Counted from the stretch's first letter, positions 46,421 to 58,000 are shown. The stretch: DNA of 64,000 nt from Triglochin maritima (GCA_963682175.1 OY821791.1:27154326-27218325); one strand, 5' to 3'. Translations and numbers: made by a program. Notes: a model not told the origin generated them from the letters alone.

Positions 46421-47092
46421 GAACCTTTAAATCTAAATCTCATCCGCCAATTGGAGAAAGCACCACAAAATCAACGAACACCCCTAACCCCAATGCAACC
46501 CGTTGAGAATGTTCGTGGGCCCAGCGAAAACTCATTTCCTGTCTTTGCAATGCAACAGAGTGAGCTGACCTCGAACATGAATGTCCAAAGGGAGTGTTCG
46601 TTGCATGATTCAGTTGAGAGTACTAGTGAGAGTGAGACACCTCATCATATGCCTATACCAGAAGGTGTGTCTACCTCATGTCCCATGGCCATTGAGCCAT
46701 TTGAGCTTTATATTGACTCCAACAAGGACCCACCTATGACCGAGCTTATGCTTGATGATCTAAATGATGGTGGGAGGTCCTTGTTGGATAACTTGGGGAG
46801 AAGCCCCATTCTTAGTGATGCAGGTCTGCTGCATCCATCGAATGAGCTTGAGGAACTCATTCCGATGCACCCACCTATTGGTTGGAGGGTTTTGTTTGAT
46901 GAGCAATTAAACCCTAGTGAGGCAACACAACTTCATTCTTTGGTGCCCACACCCAACCAATATCATGAGGGGTTCGAGCCTTTCAGCTTTGACCTTCCAC
47001 CCCTCATGACACCTCAAAGTACCAGTGAAGTTTGCCCATCTCGGCAAGTCTCTGGTCCTCAAAATTTGATGTTCTCATTTGATGTTCCTTGA
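46421..47092 (+). pseudogene. Family A C-terminal domain of unknown function
   Basis: Downstream of the protease the frame runs on for more than 200 codons where other Gypsy elements have reverse transcriptase. Conserved pieces in A1, A2 and A3 are a PVALEP/PMAIEP stretch, LGRSPIL or LGMRPIF, HPPIGWRV or HQPVGWRV, and a final SFDVP or PFDVF. I do not recognise a known fold. Confidence 0.6.
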
Positions 47093-48649
47093 CCAAATGA
47101 TTATGAGAATATCTTGGTTGATGTATATATCTTGTAAAAAAAAAGTGTAATAAAAGACTCCTTCAGTGAGCATCGATTGTTGTGGGCCCCAACCCTTGTG
47201 TACTTGGGCCGAATCTCTTCAAGTATTTATCTCCCTTTTTCAGCTTCTCACAGGCTTTGAGGGAATTTGGGTTTGTGTCCATCAACATGACCCTGAACGT
47301 CCCTTTGTACTTCATGTTGGTGAGATCTTTCATTTTTCATGCATATCTACATGTAGTATCTTGTTCACATTCATGAGGACAATGCATGAAGTAGGTGTGG
47401 GGGGTGTTTTACGTGTGTACATAGTCGAGTCTTTTTCTTTTGATTTTTTTTGTGCGTATTGATAGGGTCATGTTAGTGTGCTGCATTTAATATCGATATA
47501 TCTGCTTACCATGATCCTTGGGTGACTTGTCTTCTTTTGCTTGCCTAGTGCTTTAAATTTTTCACATTTATTTCAAAATCTTCATGTGTTTGCGAAAGAA
47601 AATGTTTGTTTGTGGGTTTTGCGTGTGTTTACCATGTGCAAAACCGTTGAGAGGCAAAGTAAAAAGAAAGCTCCCAAAATTGTCTTGAACTTGATGCATT
47701 AGGATTTCTAGTTTACTGGCTTTAGGTCTTATCGAGTCGTTAGGATGCACCCCGGTTTTCCCTCGGGGGGCGTGTAATCATAGGGTTTCAGTACTCAAAC
47801 ATTTAAAGAAGTCCACCCTGAACCTAGTGAGTCAAATAATTCGTGTCTGTTAGTATAAGGAAGTTTGTCGTAGTCAATGGCCCTTAATCTCTTTTTGTGA
47901 AACTTAAGTGTAGGGGTTTTGGTTCCCATGTAGATAAGTAAATAAGTGGTGTTCTCTCTTCTCGCACGGCTCCTATCACTCGGGAAAGTAGGTCTGAGGG
48001 GACTTTGTGCCTGGTGCTTTCGAGTCATCTGACTTGGGATGCACCGACCGAACTCCCGTTACACGGGTGGTAGGGATCACCCTATGTGGAGATTTGGGGG
48101 ATGGTGTACGTGATAGTGTAAGTCCTCATAGGCAATGATGCACGAAACCTGACCCTGGGAGAATCAAACACCAACCAATAAAATGCTCCAAAGAAAAAGA
48201 AAAAAAAAGGAAAAAGAAAAAAAAGTCAAATAAGAACCAAAATGGACATTACACATTGTATCACATTCAGAAGTTAAGGTTGCCCATGTCTTTCACTTAA
48301 GTCCTTAACTAACTTTCACAAATAACTCATTAGGCTAGGTGTGTGGACCGATTACATATATAGAGTCGACCCGTAGTATTACCGCATCCCATGATCGACA
48401 ATATGAGTTCGACGAGTCTTGTAGCTAGATTGATTAATGCATCTTGTTCGGATTTTGTGGGTATATCCGCTGAAAACCCTCAGGAGACAACACTCCTCCT
48501 CCTTGGCGACAAGGAGGTTTAACGGCTTGTTGCACGTGCTAAGTGCAACCGTGATTCCTACGAAAGTGAGTTAGGATTTCTTGTTTTTCGTATGCTTTTT
48601 CATTTCTTTGTTTTGCTCGGGACTAGCAAAAGTTAGGTGTGGGGGTATT
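47093..48649 (+). other. A1 3' non-coding region and polypurine tract
   Basis: It is collinear with A2 and A3. A perfect hairpin CCTCCTTGGCGACAAGGAGG (48498-48517) has an 8-bp stem and a GCGA loop. The end GTTAGGTGTGGGGGTATT (48632-48649) is the polypurine tract. Small ORFs here are not conserved. Confidence 0.7.
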
Positions 48650-50050
48650 TGATTGACATCATTTCATGCTTATATTTGTATCTTATATTCATTATCTTTC
48701 ACCTAAACAATGCTATGTCACGAGTTTTATGTTTAGTTTTCAGGAATAAATAGGTTTGAAGAGATGAAGCATAAAAGGACCCAAAAGCTGGGAAAAAGGA
48801 CTGAATTGTGAGATCTGGGGACCAAGATGCAAGGAAGAATGACCTGATTGCAAGACAGAAGGACCTAAGAGCAAAACAGAATACTCCACACCATCATGGG
48901 GAGTATTTTACCAATTCGATTCGGGTCGGAGCTCCAACAAGTAAAGTAACCGCATCAAAGACCAACGATACCAGAAAGAAAAGCCCACAACAAATTCCAA
49001 CGCGATCCGAAGTGTATGGACCGCCAATTGGCGGTCTTAGACCGCGAATTGGCGGTCCATATTACTCAGGATCCGCCCAAATTTCTCCTGGACTTGTATT
49101 AATGTTTGTTTAGGCTATTTTTGGTATTGGTTTAGTCCCACATCGGGGGATTGTCCCGGATTAGCTTTCTCCATGGCTATAAATAGAACTCTTCACCTCC
49201 TATTGTAACCACTTCATATTTTAAGTGGCTATTCTTCCTACTAGAAGTGAGGCCTTGAAGCACACACTAAAGTATGAGGATGCTACTTTTAATGTGAGTC
49301 ATTTTAATACAAGTTTTCTTTATTATGTTGTTTGTTTTATGTTTCTTGCTTTGCTTTGCTTAATCTTATTTCATTAGTTTTATTAGCTTCGTTAATATGC
49401 TCTTTGTTTAGGTTAATAATTAGTGTAATGTTTAGTGAGTAGTTCCATCCCCTTTGGGGGGTGGAGTAGATGTACATACATGCAAATGAGAATGGATTGA
49501 ATGCTTTGTTTCCAATGTGTTGATAAAACATGAATGTATGCTTGCTTGTTTACGATAGAATTTATAACTTGATGAGTTTTGCCAAAATGATTAGACACCT
49601 CTCATGCTTGTTTAGGTTCTGAAATAAACATCTTGCATATGTAAATGTTAATCAACTAAGTTGGTGAATAGATTTATAGGTTTTGCCACAACATTTAGAC
49701 ACTTCCTATGCATGATAACACCACCTTTATTTGTTCTTAAAGAATGTGTTCAACACCCACCTCTTTGCTTGTGTGCACTCACTCCACCCCTTAGGGGTTT
49801 TCCCATTTCTGTATTTCACCATTCTTTTTTTGTTCCTAGCTTAGTTGTCATTTCATTGTTTGTTTCTTTCGTTCGCATTTCATACTTCTTAACGTAGTTT
49901 AGTGTAGAGTAGCATAATCAATCTTTCTCCCCCAATTTTTGCCACTTGATTTCTGATAAACAAGAGGCTGCTCACCTCCCTGAGGACGACCCGTACTTGC
50001 CACCGCTTCATCGCGGCCGTGCACTTGCGGTTTAATTAAAACGTTCAACA
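48650..50050 (+). repeat. A1 3' LTR (1401 bp)
   Basis: It starts TGATTGACATC and ends AACGTTCAACA. TATA box at 49179-49186. Two palindromes lie upstream: GACCGCCAATTGGCGGTC (49019-49036, perfect) and GACCGCGAATTGGCGGTC (49040-49057). U5 hairpin stem at 50003-50016. Confidence 0.93.
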
Positions 50051-50055
50051 TTAAG

Positions 50056-50480
50056 ACCTAGACTAGAACGAATTTATTCAAATATTTAGGAGGATAGGGA
50101 ATTATACCCAACTTTTGAAGCTTGAATTGGATCCAATCTCCATTCCGTGATTTAAACGGCTTTGAATTTGAATCTACAAGTGTAGATTTACTAGGTGGAG
50201 GACCAGTGAGTTGGAGATCTTCTCCTTTAAGCACCTACAAGTGTAGATTTAGGTACCCGAACCACTTGGGGTCCTTGAATGTTAGCTTTGGGAACCCAAA
50301 CCATTTTGGTTTTAGGAGCCCACACACTTGAAGAACTATGCTTTACAACTAAGCGCTTTCCATTTAAAGTTGTATGAATTATATGGTTCTTAACATATGA
50401 GTCATTATATCATAAACCATGTTTTAGCAAAGATTGCATTTGACTTACTAAAAGCATATTAAGATTCTTAGTTCTATTAG
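50056..50480 (-). pseudogene. F2 gag C-terminal part (SIRE type)
   Basis: On the minus strand this continues the gag of 53578-55000 across the B insertion. Readable pieces are NLNMLLVSQ, then VWAPKTKMVWVPKANI and GPQVVRVPKST ending in a stop, the WVPK-repeat tail of SIRE gag. Between two copies of CTACAAGTGTAGATTTA (50173-50189 and about 50235-50251) lies about 45 bp matching E1 RNase H sequence in the opposite sense. Confidence 0.7.
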
Positions 50481-50485
50481 TGAAT

Positions 50486-51682
50486 TGATGCATTGCATAC
50501 ATTGCATCATATGTCTCTCATTTAGATTAATTTTATATCAATAAATGCTACTAAGGTATGTGTTTAGTCTTATTTACAGAATACAGGGACCTGAATGCAA
50601 ATTACCCATATCCCGAGCATAAATGCGTGCAAGAGACTCATTTCTGTCATAAAGACCAAGTTCAAGATTATCGGGATTCAAATGGAAGTTCATCCAAGCA
50701 TAAAAGCATTCAAAGACGTAATTACAAAAAGGCCAAGGACTAAAGCACAAAAATAGCCAGGGACGTAATTGCAAAAAGTCGAGGACCCGACTGCAAATTA
50801 AAGTACCAAAATATTATTTTGGAGAAGTTTTAAAGAAAAATCAATTTGGATCTCCAAATATATACATGAATTAATTCCGAGCTCAAAAGAAAGGAAAGAA
50901 ATCATCTGGATGCGCAAACGACATTGAAATCATACCATAAACACACAGGAAAATTCCGGATCCAATCAGAGCACAATCTGCGGCGAAATCGCCGCACCTT
51001 ACATACAAAATGCGGCGGAAACGCCCCCCATTGAATCTGTGGCCTCGGATTTTGTCCAGTCGTGTATTGCCACGTGTACGTTCCTATTTTGTATTAGGGT
51101 TCCTTGTATTGGCTATAAATAGTCTCGAAAACAATGTTGTAGGGAGCTTTTGTTTATTCCATATTTTAGCAATAAAATTCTGTTCTTTTATTTTTGTGTT
51201 TTTTAGTTTTCTTTTGTAGTTTCTCTAGGACCCCTTCTCCTTCCTTCCATCCATGAGTTTCTAACTCTTTCCAAAGGGTGGTGGTGACGGATTTAGGGTG
51301 ATGAGAAGAGAATGATGTTATTATTTTAATTTCGTATTAGTATATTTTGATTACTTGAGTTTATGTTGAATCATTTATCATGTAATGCTTTATAACTAAT
51401 GTGATTTATTATAAGTTTCAGATTTCTCCAATCAAAACCCGATATCTAAAATTCCACCCAACGGAATTCACCTTCTTTGTTCTTGTTTTAGTTTTATTTG
51501 TTCATGTTTCGTGCTTTAGAAAATTAAAAACCAAAAATTTCAAAACCAAACTTATTTCTCTCTCTTTCTTTCCTAAATCGAAAATCTAAAAATAACTTTA
51601 TCTCTCCCTCCTTGTGTTCGACCCGTACTTGCCACGTCTTCATTGACGTCGTGCACTTGCGGTAAAAATTTAATTCTCATCA
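50486..51682 (+). repeat. B 5' LTR (1197 bp)
   Basis: Starts TGATGCATTGCATAC and ends TTCTCATCA. A G-box CACGTG (51071-51076) lies upstream of TATAAATA (51114-51121). Two palindromes, TGCGGCGAAATCGCCGCA (50979-50996) and TGCGGCGGAAACGCC (51010-51024), occupy the place of the family A palindromes. U5 hairpin ACGTC-TTCATT-GACGT at 51634-51649. Confidence 0.88.
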
Positions 51683-52937
51683 AGTTTTTGGCGCTGTTGC
51701 TGGGGAGGCGACGAAGATTTTGTTTATTTTTTGTGATTTCGATTCTATCATGTTTATCGTGTGCGCGATCTAACTATTTGGGTTTGCGTTTCAGGAGACA
51801 GCAGAGGGCGTGGCAAAATCCGAGTGCAGTTGGAGCAAGCAGGGCGGCGGAATCGCCGCACACCAAGAAGAACCTGCGGCGGATTCGCCGCAGCTTTGAA
51901 GCATTTGACCTTCATTTTTTTATGAGGTCGTCTCCATCTCTGGGTGGACGCGTAGAGCTACTGGAATTTTCGAGAGCGGGCAGCGAACCCGTCTGAGCAT
52001 TGCGGAGGTAACTTTTCTTGCCTTTCCGTAAAATCTTAATTTTTGAAAAGTTCCTTTTCGTAGAACTGCACGTGTTAGGGCAAAATTCCATAATTGGCAA
52101 TAATTCAACTATGACCTAAAAATTGGCAAAATTAGAAGGACTTAGTGCATGCATCATATAATGTTTTGTTTGCATTATTCTTGCTAAATTCTTGCAAATT
52201 ATTTTTATTGTTGAAGAGTGCTGGAGGCAAGGTACGTATCGCGTTTTTTATCGATTGCATTTAAGCATATAATCTAGTTTGCATACAACCTTGCAATTGC
52301 CCCCCCACTAAAAATACCAATGTTTGACTCTCTTTGCTTGATTTAAGTTAAACTATCTTAAGGGCAACTCCGTAGGAAAAGATACGGTGGGGATTTCATC
52401 ACCCTTCCGTGGCCCACAAATCACAATCCTAAAGTGTCACCCAAGCCTTGAATTAAAATCAATTAGACATTGACCCCTAAGGATTTGGACTCAATTAAGG
52501 AGAAGATTGGTTTGACTTGCTATGACCTGAAGCTGGTCGAATTTAATTTGGTGTCTAGAAAGTGTTTTTGTGTTGACGTAAGTCTTCCAAGCGAAGTGGT
52601 TGTCTAATTGGCACCGACTCTGTCGGAAGCGCCCCCACTAGCTATACACTGCCTGGCCAAGTTGGTTTGATTAGTGAGGGAGGTGAATCAAGCGAGCCAA
52701 TTCGACTCAACCAGTTAGGAGTCGTCTAGAATTAGGCTCCCTTAGGTCTAGGATTGTTTGAACCATGCTTGTTTAGGAAACTTCTGACCAACCCTCTCAC
52801 ATATCTTTTAGAGTTAAGTTTCCCTTCTCCTCTGAATCATCTTCTTCTCACCTTTTTCTACGTTATAGTCTCCTCCCCATTACACTCTCTGGTAGCGTTT
52901 TTAGGGTCGAGTCGAGCACTTTTTATGAGTTATAGGC
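51683..52937 (+). other. B primer site and leader
   Basis: TGGCGCTGTTGCTGGGGA (51689-51706) is the tRNA-Asp primer site with two C-to-T changes. Two palindromes of the LTR type recur at about 51843-51860 and at 51875-51892 (TGCGGCGGATTCGCCGCA). A block at 52362-52406 matches the family A leader, and AAGGTACGTATCG near 52230 looks like a splice donor. No gag remains. Confidence 0.75.
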
Positions 52938-53572
52938 CCCAGATTTTGTCCAGTCGTGTATTGCCACGTGTACGTTCCTATTTTGTATTAGGGTTCCTTG
53001 TATCGGCTATAAATAGTCTCGGAAACAATGTTGTAGGGAGCTTTTGTTTATTCCATATTTTAGCAATAAAATTCTGTTCTTTTATTTTTGTGTTTTTTAG
53101 TTTTTTCTGTAATTTCTCTAGGACCCCTTCTCCTTCCTTCCATCCATGAGTTTCTAACTCTTTCCAAAGGGTGGGGGTGACGGATTTAGGGTGATGAGAA
53201 GAGAATGATGTTATTATTTTAATTTCGTATTAGTATATTTTGATTACTTGAGTTTATGTTGAATCATTTATCATGTAATGCTTTATAACTAATGTGATTT
53301 ATTATAAGTTTCAGATTTCTCCAATCAAAACCCGATATCTAAACTTCCACCCAACGGAATTCACCATCATTGTTCTTGTTTTAGTTTTATTTGTTCATGT
53401 TTCGTGCTTTAGAAAATTAAAAACCAAAAATCTCAAAACCAAACTTATTTCTCTTTCTTTCCTAAATCAAAAATCACAAAAATAACTTTATCTCTCCCTC
53501 CTTGTGTTCGACCCGTACTTGCCACGTCTTCATTGACGTCGTGCATTTGCGGTATAAATTTAATTCTCATCA
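52938..53572 (+). repeat. B 3' LTR, 5'-truncated (635 bp)
   Basis: It matches 51050-51682 almost base for base, including TATA box and U5 hairpin, and is directly joined to leader sequence at its left edge. Confidence 0.88.
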
Positions 53573-53577
53573 TGAAT

Positions 53578-55000
53578 CTTTCTAGATCTTTTCTAAGTTG
53601 AGTATTTGATGCCTTAAGAGCTAGTTCACTATCAATAGGTGTTGCTTTTAGACTATCAAGAATTAATGCATTAATTTCAAGTCTAGCAAGCACCTCATTT
53701 TTCTCATTCATGCATATTTCAATTTGACTCTGGAGATCATTTATCAATTTTCTAGCACTTTTGTTCTTTTCACAAATGATCTCCTATTGTTTAACTAAGT
53801 CATGGAATGCATTTCGAAGCTCATCATATGTATAAGTTTCTTCATTAACACTAGAATGTGAGCTATCACTATAATATGACTTAGTTGAGCATGAATGTGA
53901 TCTAGTAGAGCAAGAGTTAGAGGATACCTCACTTCCTTCATCTTGAATGGCCATGTAGCACATATGTGCATATTCCTTTATGAAGGTGCGGTTGAATGGG
54001 ATGAAGATAATGAATTGTCCCATGTAGCCTTGTGAGCTTCCAACCTCTTCTCTTTTCTCTTACTCCTCTCCTTTTCTCTCCTTTTATCCCTTCTCTCATT
54101 TTTCTTCTTCTTCTCTTTTCTCTCATTTGCACTTTCCTCCCTCTCCTTATTCTTTTCTCTCATTTCACTTCTTCTATCGCTTCTTTCATTCTTTTCTCCC
54201 TTATCCTTCTTGAGGTATTTGAAGAAGTCTTTGGCTAGGTCTTCAATGTCCTCATCTTCTACACTCCTCCTTGGTTCCTCAAGATTTGCATGTATTGCCA
54301 AGGTGGGTTTGTTCTTCGAGGCTTCCTTCTCCTTTCAATGGTTAATTTGAAGCTCATAAGCCATGAGATTTCCAAAGAGTTTCTTCATCTTGAGTTGGGA
54401 AAGGTCGTGAGCTTCTTCAATTGCGGCCACCTTATCTTCCCAAACGTTGCTTAGTGACCAGAGGAATTTCCTTGGCATCTCTCCTTCATTAATTCTTCTT
54501 CCATGAACCAAATGAGAGTTAGTAATATCGGTGAAGCGAGTGTTCATGTCGCTTATGTTCTCACCGATTAACATAGAAAAAATCTCATATCTATGCACGA
54601 GGAGACTAATCCTAGTTTGTTTGGTTTTACTATCACCTCATGATGCATTTGTAATCTATGTCATATCTCATGTGCACTTTCACAACCCCTAATCCTTTTA
54701 TATTCTTCCTCATTAAGGCCACAATAAAGAATGTTCATAATTTTAGAATTCATTTCGATTTCTTTCATTTTGGCCCTAGACAAGGTAGCTAATTTATCTT
54801 CATTTGGGGATGTGTAAGGATTTTGAAGGAAAATCCAATAATTAAGGTCATTAGAAATTAGGAAAATTTTCATCATATTCTTCCAATAATCGTAGTTTGA
54901 CCCATTAGTAAAGGAGGTCTAGTTGTGCACAATCCTTCTATATGATTCGATGAAGTAGAAGTCTTTGAATATATTTTTTGCATGAAGACGGGTCACATGA
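53578..55000 (-). pseudogene. F2 gag, N-terminal and central part (SIRE type), degenerate
   Basis: Minus-strand pieces in order are CTTRPPLL near the start (about 54920), MNSKIMNILYCGLNEEEYKRI, ISDMNTRFTDITN and HDLSQLKMKKLFGNLMAYEL (the UBN2 gag core, about 54340-54900). A very charged Lys/Glu-rich stretch follows (about 54060-54290), then a Ser-rich region with NEETYTYDELRNAFHDL, and a coiled-coil-like tail ending LRKDLERF at the B insertion. Stops and frameshifts separate the pieces. A Cys knuckle is not evident. The charged stretch is gag and not a host nuclear protein. Confidence 0.85.
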
Positions 55001-55007
55001 GGCTGAC

Positions 55008-58000
55008 TGTAGAGCATTTAAGGAGGCACAGTAGAAATGGAAATTTGGGTATAATTCTGCCAATGTGGTGGAGGAGAGGGATGAAGTCGACGTCCTAACA
55101 GTTTACGCTACAGGTATCGACAAATCATCGTCTTGATGGATTTTGGATATAAAAGCATCTTTTCACATGTGCCTCGTTAGAGAGTGGTTTTCTTCTTATG
55201 AACCAATAAAAGAAGGAATCTTTGTTATGGGCAATGATGCACCATGCACTACCGTCAGGATTAGTTCCATACCGTTCAAGATATTTGATGGGTACATTCG
55301 AACGCTGACGGGTGTGCGTCACGTTCCAGAGTTGAAGGAGAATCTGATTTCTCTACGAGAGCTTGGTACTCTCAGGTGGAGATGGTCAGGTGGAGACAGA
55401 AAAGTAAAGGTCACCCACAGAGCAATGGCAATGATCAACGGAACTAAGGTGGGCAATTTGTATTGGATGCTGGGAAACGCAGTACCAGGAAAGGGTACAA
55501 CAAGCGTCGCACAGGACGAAGACAACACCCCACTTTGGCATGTGAGGCTTGGTCATATGTCGGAAAAGGGTTTGTGTTAGTTACACAAACAAGGACTGTT
55601 GAAGGGTGTTAAGAGCTGCAAATTTGGGTTTTCAAGTATTGTGCCTTCGATAAACAACACAAGATTCAATTCAAGATGGCTATCCACAAGACAGGAAGTA
55701 TTTGAAGTATGTGCACTCTGACATCTGGGACCAGCTCAGGTTCGGTCAAAAGGTGGAGTTAAATATTTCCTCACATTCATCGACAACTTCTCAAGGAAGG
55801 TATGAGTTTATTTTCTAAAGAATAAATCTGATGTGTTTGAGAAGTTTAAAGTATGGAAGGCTCAGGTGGATAAAAGTACTAGTATATTTGTTAAGTACAC
55901 GAGGACAGATAATGGAGGTGAATACACCTCAAAGAAGTTCACTGATTTTTGTGAGAAAGAACACATCATGAGGCATTTCACTACACTGCGAAGTCCAAAG
56001 GAGAACGAGGTAGCTGAAAGGATGAACAAAACTTTGTGCGAACAAGCAAGAAGCATGAGGCTATATGTGAATCTGTCGAACGATTTCTGGGCTAAGGTAG
56101 TTGATCTTGCATGCTATCTAGTAAATGTCTCATCATCATTGGCACTTAAATTGAAGATGCCTAAGGAAGTGTGGATGGGTGAGCCATATGATTATTCAAG
56201 GTTGTGGATATTTGGATGCAAAGCTTATGCGTTAGTTGATGAAACACAACGGTCGAAGCTGGATTCGAAATCGAAGGAATGTGTTTTACTTGGTTTCGAT
56301 AGGTCAGGGAAAGGATATAAACTTTGGGAACCAAAGGACAAGAAAGTGCTCTTGAGGAGTAATGTAGTCTTTGATGAGACGAGTTTACTCAAAAGCCTTA
56401 AGGAGAAAGAGAAGAAAGAAGGTTCCATGCATGGTGATGAAACTAAAGTGAGGGTCACAACTTCAGAGGGTGAATCAAATGAAGAAGTTCAGCATGAAAG
56501 AATTGACTCACAAGTAGGGGAAGAAACTGAGCGGGAGAGTGTTGCTTAGGGGAGACAAAGGATGATCACTATGGCACTGGTGAGGTATGGTCACGATGAC
56601 GCTAGCATCGCATTTACACTTGTTACCAATGTAGGGACCCTTGCACATTCAATGACGTCGTTGAGCAGGAGGACGGGAACAAGTGGATGATTGCCATGAC
56701 CAAAGAGATGATGTCTCTTCATAAGAATGAAACTTGGGAGTTAACAGAGCTTCCAAGAGGAAAGCGTGCAATAGGGTGCAAGTGGATCTTCAGAAAGAAA
56801 GAAGGGTCAACTCCTAATGAGGAGTTAAAATACAAGGCTAGGTTGGTGGCGAAAGGATATGATCAAAAGGAAGGGGTTGATTACAACGAGATCTTCTCAC
56901 CCATTGTAAAGCATAACTCAATCAAAGTTTATCATCTATGGTGGCAATGGATAATATGGAGTTGGAGCAAATGGATGTGAAGATAACGTTTCTTCACAAG
57001 CACATAGAGAAAGAAATCTATATGAATCAGCCAGATGGGTTCATTACACAAGGCAAAAAAGGGCAAGTATGCAAGTTGATGAAGTCTCTATACGGGCTGA
57101 AGCAGTCGCTGCGGCAATGGTACAAAAGGTTTGATACATTTATGTAAGAGAAGGGTTTTGTACATTGAACTATGATAGTTGTGTTTACTTGCAGTTTCTA
57201 AAAGACGGGTCGAAGATTTTCTTACTTTTATATGTTGATCGCGACTAAGAAGATGAAGAATATAGATGATCTCAAATAGAAACTTCGTAGAGAGTTTGAG
57301 ATGAAAGACCTCAGGAGTGCAAAGAAAATTCTTGGTATGGAAATCTCCAGGGATACCAAGAGAGGTGAAATATTGCTCAGTCAAAGGAGCTATATCCGGA
57401 AAATACTCGAGAGTTAAAATCTCGAGAATGCCAAGCAGGTAGCCACACCTATTAGTGCTCACTTCAACCTTTCCCTGAAGTGCAACCCCTCTACAGAAAA
57501 GAAAGGAGAGATATGGATAGAATTTCATATGCGAGTTAATGTCACATGTCGTTAGCCTAGTGAGTCGTTATATGGCTAACCCAGGAAAGAAGCACTGGGA
57601 AGCGTTGAAGTGGTTGTTGAGGTATATCGAGGGAGCCATCGATGTTAGCTTGAGGTTCACCAGAGACGGAGCACAACGACAGGTGGAGGGGTACGTTGAT
57701 TCAGATTATGCTAGTGATCTCGACAAATGGAGGTCCACAACAAGATACGTGTTCACTAGGTGGAGGACCAGTGAGTTGGAGATCTGTTCTCCAACATACT
57801 ACCACATTGTCTACGACGGAAGCCGAGTATATGACAACTGTTGATGCCAGAAAAGAAGCTATATTGTTGAAAGGTTTTGTAAGCTCTTTGGCGATAGAAC
57901 AGGAAGTTACTAAATTGCATTGTGATAGCCAAAGTTTAATTTATCTAGCAAAGGATCAGACGTTCTACTCAAGAACCAATCATGTTGAAGTAAGATACCA

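Larger units (their letters stand above)
31769..50050 (+). mobile_element. A1: complete family A Gypsy-like gag-protease element, split by G
   Basis: Perfect TTAAG duplications flank it (31764-31768 and 50051-50055). Without the G insertion it is about 8.5 kb: 5' LTR, tRNA-Asp primer site, a leader of about 1.2 kb, gag-protease frame (about 44102-47092), a 3' non-coding region of about 1.5 kb, polypurine tract and 3' LTR. There is no reverse transcriptase, RNase H or integrase. This fits the terminal-repeat-with-gag (TR-GAG) class of non-autonomous plant elements, here with a protease-like domain and an extra C-terminal domain. Confidence 0.88.
50486..53572 (+). mobile_element. B: deleted Gypsy-like element in F2 gag
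   Basis: Perfect TGAAT duplications flank it (50481-50485 and 53573-53577). It has a full 5' LTR (50486-51682), a variant tRNA-Asp primer site, about 1.25 kb of leader, and only the second half of the 3' LTR (about 52938-53572). The protein-coding interior and the first half of the 3' LTR were lost in one deletion. Its leader resembles that of family A. Confidence 0.85.
29804..55007 (-). mobile_element. F2: SIRE-like Copia derivative with gag but no pol, hosting A1 and B
   Basis: On the minus strand the surviving order is gag (55000 to 53578, then 50480 to 50056), a 3' non-coding region (31763 to 31291) and the 3' LTR (31290 to 29804). A1 (TSD TTAAG) and B (TSD TGAAT) are inserted. Because A1 has a perfect target duplication, the join between gag and the 3' region must have existed before A1 arrived, so protease, integrase, reverse transcriptase and RNase H were already absent. 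The 5' LTR is also missing at the right end. Confidence 0.72.

Noticed and set aside
54060..54300. Lys/Glu-rich ORF as a host nuclear protein
   Set aside because: It lies in collinear SIRE-type gag sequence on the same strand, between gag core and gag tail pieces.
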